Shown here piece after piece: positions 34,471 through 45,842 of a stretch of DNA of 64,000 nt. The translations under genes and the position numbers were made by a program. Within the stretch, counting starts at the first letter, position 1. Each line of letters begins with the position of its first letter. Under the pieces are notes generated by a model that saw only the letters and a program-made list of their open reading frames with translations, was not told where the DNA came from and made no database searches. The stretch spans positions 6,620,242 to 6,684,241 of the forward strand of contig OX328097.1 in NCBI GenBank assembly GCA_946811185.2. The letters are read 5' to 3'. The stretch is from Hippopus hippopus (Eukaryota; Mollusca; Bivalvia; Cardiida; Cardiidae).

Positions 34471-35001
34471 CGGCAAATTTTGGAAAAAATCTATCCTAGC
34501 CCAAAAAAGGCTCTTATGGACACCCGTCCTTTGCCTCCCTTAAAATGTGGACGAATGCTTGTTGCTTGCATCTCTCACTGGCAAGCTACAGTTTTGATGT
34601 CTTTATGGATCCACGCAATATCTAAGGCTAGCAATCCAGATACTGCTCTCTGTCTAAAGAGCTTATCAGCAAATAAAAAAATATTGCAAATAAAATTATA
34701 CTTTTTTAGTGTTATTTTTCTATTACCAGGCAAAAATTCTTATTTATAAAATAAAGTCATCCATCATTACCTATAGTTATCAAAATATCCCTTAAATTTG
34801 CAGAATTTTAGCTTTCTGCTATAACGAATTAAGAGAATTTGCTGGGTAGTATCTTTTACACTTTTTCAAGAAAAAATGTTTTTACCTTATCCATTACGTT
34901 TAATTTATTTTCATGAGATTAGAATGTATTATATATATTTTTTACCTTTCAGTTGCATTTTAAACCAGAACAAATTATAAGAGCAGAAGCCAAACATATA
35001 T

Positions 35002-35256
35002 CAGCCATGCTCTTTGACAAGGGGGCTTGATGCATTTGCATGATGTTTCGGCTCATGTCAGCCTGCATAGTCTGCACAGGCTGACACGGGTCGAACCTCT
35101 TTACTATTTGTAAATTTTCTGCATGTCCAAGACCACTCTACCTTCAGATGCAGTTAGACTAAATGGATTTAATGGATCTATAATTATTTGATAGCGTGGT
35201 GGGGAAAATGCACCACGGAGATGCAATTATCCCTCCAATTCAGAGGATGGCTCATA
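35002..35256. mobile_element. H1 hairpin MITE
   Basis: cagccatgctctttgacaag at the left, gaggatggctcat at the right. Centre cagcctgcatagtctgcaca then ggctgacacgggtcgaac. Absent from the matching place in unit B, so it inserted after the duplication. Confidence 0.8.
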
Positions 35257-36522
35257 TGTAAAAACTTTTTTGTAAAAATTATCCTTTTCAGTTATCGACT
35301 CCATATAAGTGAACGTTTCGGCCGAGATTCCCTCATATATTTGTTTAATTTCAATGTCCATTAATCAGATAGTGAAGCAATGAATAAACATTAACCACGC
35401 AATTACAGTGGCATGTTGGAAAGTTTGAAATAAAGTTACAAAAGTTTATCAGCAGGATATTCACGAATGCTGATTAGCCGTTTCAGTCTGTTAGGGTCTT
35501 TTGGCAGTCGGAAAAAAACTAAAATTCTGGTAGGCCCTGAACTTTTTACTCGAAAAATGGCACTAAAAGTAGGAAGACTGGGTCTTAACGTTTAAGAACA
35601 TGCAAAAAAAAAAAGTCATTTTTGACCAAATTGTCTTCTAAGCCTTTTTTCAATCAATGGGCTATGTAGGAGCTTTACATTTTATCACTTTAAAAGTGGG
35701 TTTTTTGTGAAACAAGATATTCTAAACTACATTTACAATAAACAGGATGTCCCATTAAAGTTTATAACATTTTAAAACTTTATAATTGTTTTTAAAGGAT
35801 TAAACATGTTATATAAGATAATACAACAGCCTTGTATATATAGCAATGTTGAATTTGATTGGCATATTACCCATGAATACACTACACAATCCACAGATAA
35901 TCATGCAACATGCGTTCAATTTAACGTACTTTTCTGACATAACGTCGTCGAAACACATTCTGAAGTTTCAGTGTTCAAGTGCCCAATTTCTCATCTACCA
36001 TTCTAAAAATCGTTCTACTAACATTGATAGCAACGAGTTTTCTCTCGGTTTGCTGTTTTGACATTTCTATGGAAACTGCGGTTGGATGAATTCACACATA
36101 GCTAGTTGACGATGCCATCTTGAAAAACTGTTAATGTCAAATGATACCGTTTCCTTGTAAATATCAACTAAATAGTTCTCGTAGTTTCAGCGGCAAAAAA
36201 AGCTGTGATAAAGCTCTACAACAAATGATGATATTAAATCTAATTAAAATAGTCAGAGGTATTATGAGGCACCCTGTGTGCATAATTATATGTGCTAGAT
36301 AATATCACAGGCAACTTATAAAACAAATTTTTAAAAAATCTGAAATACAATTTGAAAATGCCTCAAGTGTAAAAAGGAAACATCACACCACAGATCAGTT
36401 TGGTATAATCCTACCTTAAAACCGTAAACATTTGTCTGCCAGACGCTTATTTTGAAATTGAAAGTATGAACAGATAGACACATGGCATTCTGGGTCGTTC
36501 TAAATGACAAATGAGGTCACTT

Positions 36523-38433
36523 TCACTTTTGCGTGTCTGGACCTTTGACAAGAAACTTCATAAGTCGGAAAACGTCGCTGTCCACGTGATTAAGACATGA
36601 TCCAATTACTCCACGGACTACGTTAGCAACGTTGTCATCTGTAAGGTCCCTATCTTCAAACAACTTTTTATCATCCTTTTCTCTATATTTCCAGTTTAGG
36701 ACTACATGATTGTCCATGAATAAGTTCTTCAATTCTTCGCCGACTCTGTTAATAAGCATTATTAGAGCGTCCTCGATAGTTCAACCCCTTTGGTTTGGAT
36801 TTTCTTAGCCGGGAGGCGGTTTTGCCCACACAAATATTCCTTTGCCTTCCAAAACAGTAACTCCATCAAGTTTGAATTCGCCTTCAAGATTCTCGAAATC
36901 AAATTCTCGAAAGAATTTGGTTGTACTCGTACTTTTTTTGCTGTCGAGGATTGCATCATAATCCAACATGAAATATCGATCTAGAGCTAGTGCTGTACAG
37001 ATTCTTTCGAATCGGAGTTTGTTTCGTTGGCCATTTAAAGGCAAAACTTGAAGGGAAGATAAGAACCGATAAAGTGCTTTGACATTTAGATCTGATTTCG
37101 CAGATTTAAGAACTTCATCTGCCAACTCTTTGTCATCGAGAAGGATCGATTTAACCGCTGATATGAACCGATCGTCCGATCTACCCTCAACCAGCAAAAC
37201 ACGAGTTGCAAAAAATATTGTTAAAACATTGTAGTCAGCCGATATTCTCCGTGATCTGTGTTCATTTTTTGGAAGAATATCATTTCCATGAATGGCTCTA
37301 AATAGGGGTCTACCGTCCTGATCTGAAGTACGACGGAAAAAGAAGATCTTCTCAATGTTACAGGTATTCAAAAAGGCCGGTACGTGGGTAATCATGATAA
37401 CTGTCTTGTTTTGTCCTTCTTTTAGGGCCAAATCTCTGAGACGCTCAATCATTTGTGTATGCATGCCCTTTCCAGGTTCCTCCAGACATATGGTTTTTAA
37501 CTGCTTTAATGAAAGCAGAATTGCACAGATTTGGGCTTCCAAGAGACCTTTTGGAGCCTTTTCAAGGGTTACAACGTTACCATTATCAATTACCTGTAGA
37601 ATGTCCTTTCTGTTCTCAAAGCGAAGCCGACTGTTTTCGGTTAGGAAATTAAAAACAGTATCCACGGTGTTTCGTTCTTCGTCGCTTATAGTTTGGTTGT
37701 CCAAATACCATGTAATGATGTCAGAATTAAATCGCATTGCATATTCGAATCTGTCATCGCCCTCTGGCGTTCGTGATAAAATGTCAAATTTCGGGCTGTT
37801 GCTCCATTGTGCAACACTGACACTTCTCATTGGTTCAGTAATAACAACCTCCTTATCAATTGTTTGTCTTAGATACGTTTCACAGTGCGTCTCTGCGACA
37901 ATGTCTATTTGCACGGCTTCTGAGATGATAGACTGATAGAATTCTGTGTTGATAATATCATCGAAGACAAACTCTTTAAGACTTTCAATTGATATTTGGG
38001 TCCCCAAAAGTCTTTCGACGGGCCCACCGTATTTTGCATCCTCAACTGGAAACATTATGTTTACCGGGTATCCCTGTCTGTTTTTCTTTACCAAATCTAC
38101 ATATATTTTGCTTTCCTTTGTTTTATCCTTCGGCTTTACAATGACAATTGTCACGTTTATTTCATTTTTATCGGGAACAGAAACAACACAAGAGTAAATA
38201 GTAGTGCAGTGTTTGTATGTGTCAGAATTGCTGGCATACTCACAAATCACGTACGATGGTTCGGCTTTATCGTGACTTGTTGACATGAAAAAATTCTTTG
38301 AGGTACTCATGCAGCGTCGGACTGCTTCAAAAGTACAACTTTTTCCAGATCTGTTTCCCCCAATGAAGAAGTACGATCAAAGGTTTGTTCGTTTCGAAAA
38401 TGTACGAAATTTTGTCAGTTTACGCAGCATGTT
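36523..38433 (-). pseudogene. OLD-like ATPase-TOPRIM gene, copy 2 (broken)
   Basis: The start codon is the ATG near 38430 (MLRKLT). Against copy 3 about five bases are missing just after this, and against copy 1 about 13 bases are missing before the Walker A segment, which is still readable as SYFFIGGNRSGKS. From 38310 a long open frame follows: signature-like APKGLLEAQ, Walker B ICLEEPGKGMH, switch His in MITHVPAF, TOPRIM LLVEGRSDDRF and FMLDYDAILD. Two in-frame stops, TAA at 36805-36807 (Leu codon TTA in copy 3) and TGA at 36781-36783 (Gly codon), split off the last 85 or so codons, which end with TGA at 36523. It is closely related to copy 3. An AT/GT microsatellite lies about 75 bp upstream of the start. 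Confidence 0.85.
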
Positions 38434-38504
38434 CAATTGTTCTGAATCTGGAGAGCACAATAAAAAGCAAGAAAGATTGCTTTACCTAGATATCAAGTAC
38501 AGGG

Positions 38505-38664
<160 letters not shown>

Positions 38665-40510
38665 AAGTGCCTGTTTGTTTGTGAATAAAGCCATGTTAGC
38701 TAAGTAATTGGGTTTTTTTTGTATTATTTTATGAAATCTCATTTTCGTTTCTTCGTTTGTACACTCACCACGATTCTTTTCACAACTGCTAAACTATGAT
38801 AGCTGCATTGGCTTTTTTTTATATGCCCTTATTCTTAAGTGCTGAGACAAAACCTTTATCTGTATGTCTCACATTCTTTGATGGTGATATGTCTTCAAGA
38901 TTTCTGGATACTTCTCTTGATCGTTATATAGATATTTTAGTTTACCTTTCGGACGTCAAAGTAATCTACAGAATATGTAGATAGCTTCTTTGCACAACCC
39001 ATACCTAGGGTCTAATGTCTGGGGCTGTTTTGAAAGTTTGGATTCAGGGTACATTGTTCATAGCTGAAAACAATTCTTAAAGGAATTAAAACAGACCAAA
39101 AGCTTATTCACTTATGCCAAATTTGCTTTCCTTGAGATAAGGACGAATGCATTACTTGCATTCTTCACAGTCCATTCCTGACAGAAAAGCTACATTTTGA
39201 TGTCTCCATAAATCCACGATGCTTAAAGCTTAAAGGAATTATCAGCAAAGTCAAGCAAAAGTTCTTTATCTTATCTTATACTTTTTACTCATTTTCATGA
39301 AATTGGAATGTATCTTACATTTCTTTCGTTTGTATTTTAAACCAGAATAATAGATAAGAATAGCAAAACATAAATATCACAGTTCGGTACAAGATTTTCC
39401 TTTCCATCTGTCGGCTTTATCAAGGGAAAGTTTCGGCCTAGATTCTCTCAGATCAGTGTTCAATGTACATAATCAATAATTAACAAGTGAAACAAAAATG
39501 ACCACTGTCCACGCAATTAGAATGGTATCTGGGAAAGTTTGAGTTATCAGCAGGATATTCATGCTGATTAGGTCGTCTAGTCTGTTAAGTCCTTTTTGTC
39601 ATCAAAAACTTATATTTTGATAGGCCCTAAACCTGGTACACAAAAAAGTACTAAATGTTGGAATGTATTCAAAATGATTATTTTGTAGGAAGATACCATG
39701 TGAAAATTTAAGAATACGAAAGAAAGTCTTTTTTTGGCAAAATGGCAAAAACCCTTTTGACAATCAACGGGCGACATTTTTAGCTTCTGTCTTGACCATT
39801 TTAAATGTGTCTGCTGTGAGAAAAGATATTAAAATCTAATTTTAAAAAATAGAAGGTGTCCCATAATGTGTATTACCATGTTAAATGTTTACGGTGGTTA
39901 TAAGGATTAAAGATGCTAATTGAACATTAACAAATTATTCAAATTGTCTTTAATTTGCATATTTCCCCCGAGTACACTACAAAATCTTACAAAGTCATGA
40001 AGGTCTATTACAGCATAAACATTTACTATTGAAAGTCCGTTTCTGGCTTAAGGACCTCGCAACGCGTTCTTATGTTGTGAATCTTTTCTTAACAAGTTTC
40101 AGTATTCATGGGCCCTTTTTTTCTTATATAGTTTAAAAAATCGTTCTATTTTACATCGTTACCAACAGTTTTCTCTCGGTTTGCTATTCTGCCATTCTTT
40201 GAAAACTGCGGTGAAAACTGCAGTTGGACAAAAAATGGATGTTTAAAACTTCACAATCAAATCTAGTTGACGACGCCATCGTGAAAACAAGTAATGTTAA
40301 AAGATACCGTTCACTCGTAAGCATCGACTTCTTTTTTTCAGCATCTCAGCTGCACAAATCTGTATTCAACCATTGTCAATTAGGTACATAAAGGATAATA
40401 ATCTACCTGCAAATAATAAGTAGACATCTCATTAAACGATATTATTGGACACCCACAGGACATAAAATAAATATGCTAAGTCAATATCATATATTTTTTA
40501 CAAAACAGAT

Positions 40511-40513
<3 letters not shown>

Positions 40514-40549
<36 letters not shown>
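40514..40549. repeat. (AC)n microsatellite
   Basis: About 36 bp of ac dinucleotides. Confidence 0.95.
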
Positions 40550-40553
<4 letters not shown>

Positions 40554-40638
40554 GTGCAATTTGAGAATGTCCGAAATCTGAGGAGGACACACATCGCTAT
40601 AAGTCAGTTTTTTTACCGTAAAAGGTTGAACATTCTTG

Positions 40639-40898
40639 AATGAGAAGCTCACTGGTTAGCGTATCTGACTCGTGACCTGATGGTTGCGGGTTTGATTTCT
40701 GGTTGCAGCAAACTTTCTTTCTGGCGATTTTTCGCCTATCACCTCACAGGTATGTGAGAAAAGCAATCAGTGGCTTGGAAAGAAAGTTGTGTCAGTCCTG
40801 GTGTGAGAAAGCTAGGAAACGAATTCGTAGGAGCACTGGCCGCCGTGATATGACTCAGCTGTTAAAACGGCGTTAAACTCCAATACAAACAAACAAGA
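40639..40898 (+). mobile_element. tRNA-headed SINE with 11-bp target duplication
   Basis: Box A agctcactggttagcg and box B-like ttgcgggtttgattt, a body, and the tail taaaacggcgttaaactcca followed by atacaaacaaacaa. The 11-mer gaacattcttg stands on both sides (40628-40638 and 40899-40909), a clear target-site duplication. It interrupts the flank of the OLD-like C-terminal relic. The aacggcgttaaac tail word recurs, reversed, in the SINE at 52.57 kb. Confidence 0.88.
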
Positions 40899-41046
40899 GA
40901 ACATTCTTGGCGTAATTCTACCTGGGAATCGTATGCAGTTGCCTTCATGATGCTTATTTTAAATTTGAAAATGTAAAGAGAGAGATGCGTGGTTTTCACA
41001 ATCATCTATACATTAGAGATGATGTTATTTCCTCTGGTTAATACGG

Positions 41047-41197
41047 ACCTGCATGTAGAACAAGGAACTTCGACAATCGAACCACGTCGCTGTCCTTGTG
41101 ATTAAGACATAAACGAATTAGTCCAAGAATTGCTTCTGCAACGTTGTCATCTGTGAAGTACCTATCTTCAAACAAATTTATATCGTTTTCCTCTTAA
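41047..41197 (-). pseudogene. OLD-like gene, C-terminal scrap (copy 4)
   Basis: This segment matches the 3' end of copy 3 (41450-41600): aacaaggaacttcgacaatc, gctgtccttgtgattaagac, and gcaacgttgtcatctgtgaa then gtacctatcttcaaacaa. Only about 50 C-terminal codons remain. The match continues into the 3' flank (40550-41046 versus 41215-41447), so it is a partial tandem duplicate of gene end plus downstream DNA. Confidence 0.85.
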
Positions 41198-41442
41198 AAC
41201 GGATTCTTTTGAAAATAAATATCAAGTGTCATTTGAGAATGTCCAGAATGTATAGAGGAAACATCACGCAATAAACCAGTCGTGTTTTATTCTTTCATCA
41301 CAAAAGATTGACAATTCTTGATATAATTCTTCCTTGAAATTGTATACAGTTCTCTTCCGGACACTTGTTTGAATTTCAAACAATTATGTGAAAAACTCAC
41401 GGTTTTCAGAATCTTTTACATGTAAGAGATGAGGTGACTTCC

Positions 41443-41448
41443 TTTATT
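41443..41448 (-). terminator. Possible poly(A) signal at stop of copy 3
   Basis: The minus strand reads TAAATAAAGG, so AATAAA begins at the last base of the TAA stop. Copies 2 and 4 lack this exact hexamer at the same place. Confidence 0.35.
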
Positions 41449-43331
41449 TACGTAACTGGACCTCGAACAAGAAACTTCAACAGTCGAAACACATCGCTGT
41501 CCATGTGATTAAGACAAGAACGAATAACTGCAAGAACTACTTCAGCAACGTTGTCGTCTGTGAGGTCCCTATCTTCAAACAACTTTTTATGATTGTTCTC
41601 TATACATTCCCAGTTAAGGACTGAATGGTTGACTGTGAATAAGTTCTTCAATTCCTCTCCGACTGTGTTAATAAGCTGTATCAGCGCATCCTCGATAGTT
41701 CCACCCATTTGGTTTGGAATTTCTAAGCCAAGAGACGGTTTGGTCCAAACAAATATTCCTTCGCCTTCTAAAACATTTACCCCATTAAGTCTAAATTGGC
41801 CTTCAAGATACTCGAGACCAAAGTCACGAAAGAATCTGATTGTACTCGTACTTCTTGTGCTGTCGAGTATTGCATCATAATCCAACATGAAATATCGCTC
41901 AAGAGATAATGCTGTACAGATCTTTTCGAATCGGAGTTTGTTTTGGTGGCCATTCAAAGGCAAAACCTGAAGGGAAGATAAGAACCGATATAGTGCGTCG
42001 ACATTTAGGTCTAACCTGGTAGTTATAAGAATAGCATTTGCCAATTTTCTGTCATCGAGAAGGATCGATTTCACGGCTGATATGAACCGTTCGTCCGATC
42101 TACCCTCAACTAGCAAAACACGAGTTGCAAAAAATATTGTTGAAAGACTATAATCAGCCGATATTCTCCGTGATCTGTGTTCATTACTTGGAAGAATATC
42201 ACTTCCATGAATTGCTCTAAATAGGGGTCTACCATCCTGATCTGACCGACGGAAAAAGAAGATCTTCTCAACGTTCCAGGTATTTAAAAAGGCTGGTACG
42301 TGGGTTATCATGATAACTGTCTTGTTTTGTCCTTTTTTCAGGGCCAAATCTCTGAGTCGCTCAATCATTTGTGTATGCATGCCCTTTCCAGGTTCCTCCA
42401 TACAAATGGTTTTGAACTGCTTTATTGAAAACAGAATTGCGCAGATTTGGGCTTCTAAGAGACCTTCTGGCGCCTTTTCAAGTGTAACAACGTTACCGTT
42501 AACGATTACCTTTAGGACGTCTTCTCTGTTCTCAAAGCTAAGGCGACTGTTGTCTGTTAGAACTTTAAAAATATCATCCACGGTGTTTCGTTCTTCGTCG
42601 CTTATAGTCTGGTTGTCCAAATACCATGTTATGATGTTTGAATTGAATCGCATTGAATATGCGAATATGCCCTCGGGCGTTCGTGATAAAATATTGAATT
42701 TTGTGCTGTTACTCCATTGTGCAACATTGACACCTCTCATTGGTTCAGTGATCACAACCTCCTTATCAATTGTTTGTCTTAGATACGTTTCACAGTGCGT
42801 CTCTGCGACAATGTCTCTTTGCACGGTTTCTGAGATGAATGACTGATAGAATTCGGTTTTGATAATATTATCGAAGACAAACTCTTTTAGACTTTCAATT
42901 GATATTTGGATCCCCAAAAGTCTTCCGATGGGTCCACCGTATTTGGCGTCCTCAAATGGAAACATTATGTTTACCGGGTATCCCTGTCTGTTTTTCTTTA
43001 CCAAATCTATATATATTTTGCTTTCCTTTGTTTTTTCCTTCGGCTTTATAATGACAATTTTCACGTTTATTTCATTTTTATCGGGAACAGAAACAACACA
43101 AGTGTAAATAGTAGTGCAGTGTTTGTCTGTGTCCGAATTGCTGACATACTTACAAATCACGTACGATGGTTTGGCTTTATCGTGACATGTTGACATGAAG
43201 AAATTCTTTGAGGTACTCATGCAACGTCGGACTGCCTCAAAAGTACAACTTTTTCCAGATCCTCCGTTGAAATCAAAGGTTTGTTTCTTTGGAAAATGTA
43301 CAAAATTTTGTATTGTCAGTTTTCTCAGCAT
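41448..43331 (-). CDS. OLD-like ATPase-TOPRIM protein, copy 3 (627 aa)
   Basis: Single uninterrupted minus-strand ORF with ATG at 43331 and TAA at 41448. The N-terminal ABC/SMC-like ATPase half starts MLRKLTIQNFVHF. Signature-like APEGLLEAQ is at 287-295, Walker B-like TICMEEP at 307-314 and a switch His at 344 (MITHVPAF). A TOPRIM domain follows: LLVEG at 406-410 (Glu 409) and the D-x-D pair in FMLDYD (484-486). The order and spacing are those of OLD-family nucleases and GajA, which cut DNA under ATPase control. Oddity: relative to copy 1 nine residues are missing, so Walker A is reduced to NGGSGKS (22-28) without the leading Gly or preceding strand. ATP binding may be impaired. No intron is seen. 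No partner helicase is nearby. An AATAAA (complement of 41443-41448) overlaps the stop. Expression is unknown, and it could be a young pseudogene. Confidence 0.85.
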   Translation of the reverse strand: MLRKLTIQNFVHFPKKQTFDFNGGSGKSCTFEAVRRCMSTSKNFFMSTCHDKAKPSYVICKYVSNSDTDKHCTTIYTCVVSVPDKNEINVKIVIIKPKEKTKESKIYIDLVKKNRQGYPVNIMFPFEDAKYGGPIGRLLGIQISIESLKEFVFDNIIKTEFYQSFISETVQRDIVAETHCETYLRQTIDKEVVITEPMRGVNVAQWSNSTKFNILSRTPEGIFAYSMRFNSNIITWYLDNQTISDEERNTVDDIFKVLTDNSRLSFENREDVLKVIVNGNVVTLEKAPEGLLEAQICAILFSIKQFKTICMEEPGKGMHTQMIERLRDLALKKGQNKTVIMITHVPAFLNTWNVEKIFFFRRSDQDGRPLFRAIHGSDILPSNEHRSRRISADYSLSTIFFATRVLLVEGRSDERFISAVKSILLDDRKLANAILITTRLDLNVDALYRFLSSLQVLPLNGHQNKLRFEKICTALSLERYFMLDYDAILDSTRSTSTIRFFRDFGLEYLEGQFRLNGVNVLEGEGIFVWTKPSLGLEIPNQMGGTIEDALIQLINTVGEELKNLFTVNHSVLNWECIENNHKKLFEDRDLTDDNVAEVVLAVIRSCLNHMDSDVFRLLKFLVRGPVT

Positions 43332-43370
43332 GTTGAATTGTTCTGAATCTGGAGAGAAAAAATATCAGAT

Positions 43371-43960
43371 CAGGTACAAAATTCTCCCATCTGTATGTGT
43401 CTACTTCTATTTGTAATCAAGAGAATCTTTAAACAAAACGATACTTTTTGTAAAACAAGTTCCACTTTGGATATCACCATACATACATGTAAACCCCCCC
43501 TCTTTCTTTTCATATAGTCTTCAATTCAATCTAATCGTTTCTTTGTTGGAAAATCTAACTAGGTATTGTAATTGTAGATCTACATTCAGACCACACGTTT
43601 TCTACACTACAATACCGATTTACATCCATTTCTTGCTGTTACGTTTTTCATCATTTCAAAGTTTGAAATCGCTAGGAAATACATGAATATGTCGCCCTGA
43701 AATGACTGAAATAAAATTGAATGCGGCGTAATACACGGTTTAATCAAACAATAAATCAATCAAAATTACAATATAAAATGCACAGAGATTAATTAGCCGA
43801 ACATGACAAAACGTCACATTCCAGTTTTAAGACTTTATTGTCAGAATTTCACAAAATATGGGGCATACTCACTAATTTTACTTCACGAAATATGGGACAT
43901 ACTCAGCAATCTTACCCCAATACGCACAGAGTACAAAAGCAAAGTAAAAAAAGGCAACCG
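43371..43960. other. Region upstream of OLD-like copy 3
   Basis: AT-rich. No promoter motif that I can defend and no recognised repeat. Confidence 0.4.
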
Positions 43961-43962
43961 AG

Positions 43963-44042
43963 GTCCTCCAGGGCTCTTGATAAAGGCGTTAAAATCATAA
44001 TCAGGAAGTTCTGGTTTGATTCCCCTGACGGCCCCCGGCAAG
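43963..44042 (+). mobile_element. tRNA-like SINE head (fragment)
   Basis: Box A-like gggctcttgataaaggcg followed by box B ctggtttgattcccctgac at tRNA-like spacing. No complete cloverleaf was seen. Confidence 0.5.
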
Positions 44043-44124
44043 TGCCATTTAGCGACATATTGAAGACGCTATACATAGGATAATTTGCTCTTAAAGCTTC
44101 AATAGCGGCCATAAATTCAAAGAA

Positions 44125-44457
44125 GGTATTAAAGTGCATTTGGATTTGAATAATACCACTTAAAAGCATGGAAAATATTATGAATATGAAAATCTATTTT
44201 TGTGTGGTCTGTCCAAGTGTTAGTAGCTGGAAGAAAAAAGATTTTTTTGAAAATCAGGCCAAAAAAAAAAATAAAAGAAAAAAAAAAAGGAAACAAAAGA
44301 TAGAGTGGCCTGGCAGTTTAAACCTAGACTTGAAATTATTGCTCTGCCAGCCACTAACACTGGGACCGACCGTACAATAATTGATTGTCTTCTTCACAAT
44401 AAATTCCATACTTTTAAATAGTATGGTTCAAATTGAAATGCATTTTAATACCCGCTC
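44125..44457. mobile_element. M-type MITE, second copy
   Basis: Left end gtattaaagtgcatttggat and right end aaattgaaatgcattttaat are inverted. Inner arms gagtggcctggcagtttaaa / gaaattattgctctgcca. Same family as 28835-29157, with an A-rich insertion near 44265. Confidence 0.75.
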
Positions 44458-45017
44458 TGTTTACCTTTGTCCGCTATTGTTACTGTAAGAAACATATTGA
44501 AATGGACTGTCATTGTGATATCGTTGGAATACATCTGAAAACCGACTGAAACTCCATGTAAATAAAAAAAGCCACGGTAACGTAAATTGGCATTTCGGTC
44601 AAGATAACAAATTCTATTGCCTCACTAAGTATAAGATATTGACCATGAAAAATATGGGAACTTGGATGGCTATATCATATTAACATTATAGGAAAGAGAC
44701 TTTGGCCCCCTCCCCATCGCTGTGACAGGATTTAAAATATTGCACAGAGAAAATATCACTTCAAACAGACAAAAAATAAAAAGAGTATCAAGAAATTGAA
44801 CTTTGTAATTCGAATTATTTCACGTCACGCAAAAGACATCTGTGAAAACAACAGGGACCATACGTACTGTGTAGAACAATATGCCATTATAGTTGTAACA
44901 AATATAAAAAAAACAAAAACATCTGAGAAAGAAAGATCTTTTTTTTTTTTTTCGTCAGGTCATTGTAAATAAGTTTACCACACTGCATATTTTATCTTAA
45001 AGTTTCCAAAAATTACC
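44458..45017. other. AT-rich intergenic stretch
   Basis: Nothing recognised. Confidence 0.5.
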
Positions 45018-45830
45018 GCGCAGTGGTCGTGCACAACTGTACAAATGACAAACTAGAACCGTGTTTTAAATTGGCCTACTCGAAGCTTTTGCTGAAGTTG
45101 AAAGGGCTTTGTCATATAAATCTTTACAGTACAAAATAAGGAAAATGCCCACATAAGTTCGAAATGCAAACATACATGAAAGTCTGTCAAAAAACAGCGA
45201 TATGCAATTACAGATCTAACTATCGGACAGTGTACATTCAAGGTCAGGTTGTAGGATCTGTCAAGTCACACCTTGACATACGTCGTCCGCAGAAACTACT
45301 TCTGTTGCCCTTGATGGTGAAAGGATAAGACCATGCTAAATATATTCTTCATTATGTAATAAAAAAATTGGATGTCCTTTATCAAAAAAGTAAATGGCGA
45401 TTAATTGATCGTTTTTATAAAAAATAACGATTATGCTTACGGTAAAACCGACATAACTCATACCATTATCAGGCAGTTTATTTCCTATTTTCCACAATGA
45501 TTCAAACTGTTTCTAACAATTCATACAGAATTTTCTGAGGCCATACTTTTCTGCTTTTCGAACATCGTTGTTTTGGGTGAGTATCAAATTTTGAGGAAAA
45601 GCGGAAACTGTAATTCAATCCAATGATTAACTGTATATCAAAAATGAACATATAAGATTGCTGACCCTTTATCATTCGGTAACGTTTTAAACTCTCCATA
45701 TTGAAAGTATTTGCGGGTGAAAAATTATATTCAATTCAGGTGTTAAGGTTTCTGTTTAAATGTCAAGAAAATTTTGTAGAAAAAGGAGAAAATGCTTTTT
45801 ACCAGCATTTTCTTTCTTTTCCCACAATGT
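45018..45830. repeat. Dispersed duplicate D, copy 1 (empty site)
   Basis: About 810 bp matching 51230-52250 in order: caaatgacaaactagaaccg, catataaatctttacagtac, ttctgttgcccttgatggtg, gaattttctgaggccatac. It ends in a P2-like hairpin (aaaatgctttttaccagcat). It lacks the P1 element present in the other copy. Confidence 0.85.
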
Positions 45831-45842
45831 TTGGGTACTGAA

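Larger units (their letters stand above)
34520..38470. repeat. Tandem duplication unit A (OLD-like copy 2 and flank)
   Basis: Non-coding words shared in order with unit B: gctacattttgatgtct-like (34585), ttttaaaccagaa (34960), gtttcggcc.agattc (35316), tatcagcaggatattcac (35449), tctctcggtttgct (36040), tagttgacga.gccatc (36098), aaatgataccgtt-like (36138), then the gene. Divergence is clear in the flanks and lower in the gene. Confidence 0.8.
39130..43370. repeat. Tandem duplication unit B (OLD-like copy 3 and flank)
   Basis: Counterpart of unit A in the same order and orientation: aagctacattttgatgtctc (39188), ttttaaaccagaataata (39334), gtttcggcctagattctc (39430), ttatcagcaggatattcatg (39546), ttctctcggtttgctattct (40172), tagttgacgacgccatcg (40265). 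It also holds a partial extra repeat of the gene's 3' end. Confidence 0.8.

Noticed and set aside
37355..37936. 193-codon plus-strand ORF antisense to OLD-like copy 2 (and 42310-42846 antisense to copy 3)
   Set aside because: Both are shadow frames opposite a conserved minus-strand coding sequence. They appear in both paralogues only because the sense strand is conserved, and they carry no motif.
43240..43331. An intron hiding the missing P-loop residues of copy 3
   Set aside because: Sequence is absent compared with copy 1, not added. There is no room for an intron and no GT-AG pair at the gap.
44168..44380. 70-codon Lys-rich ORF
   Set aside because: It lies inside an M-type MITE and an A-rich tract.
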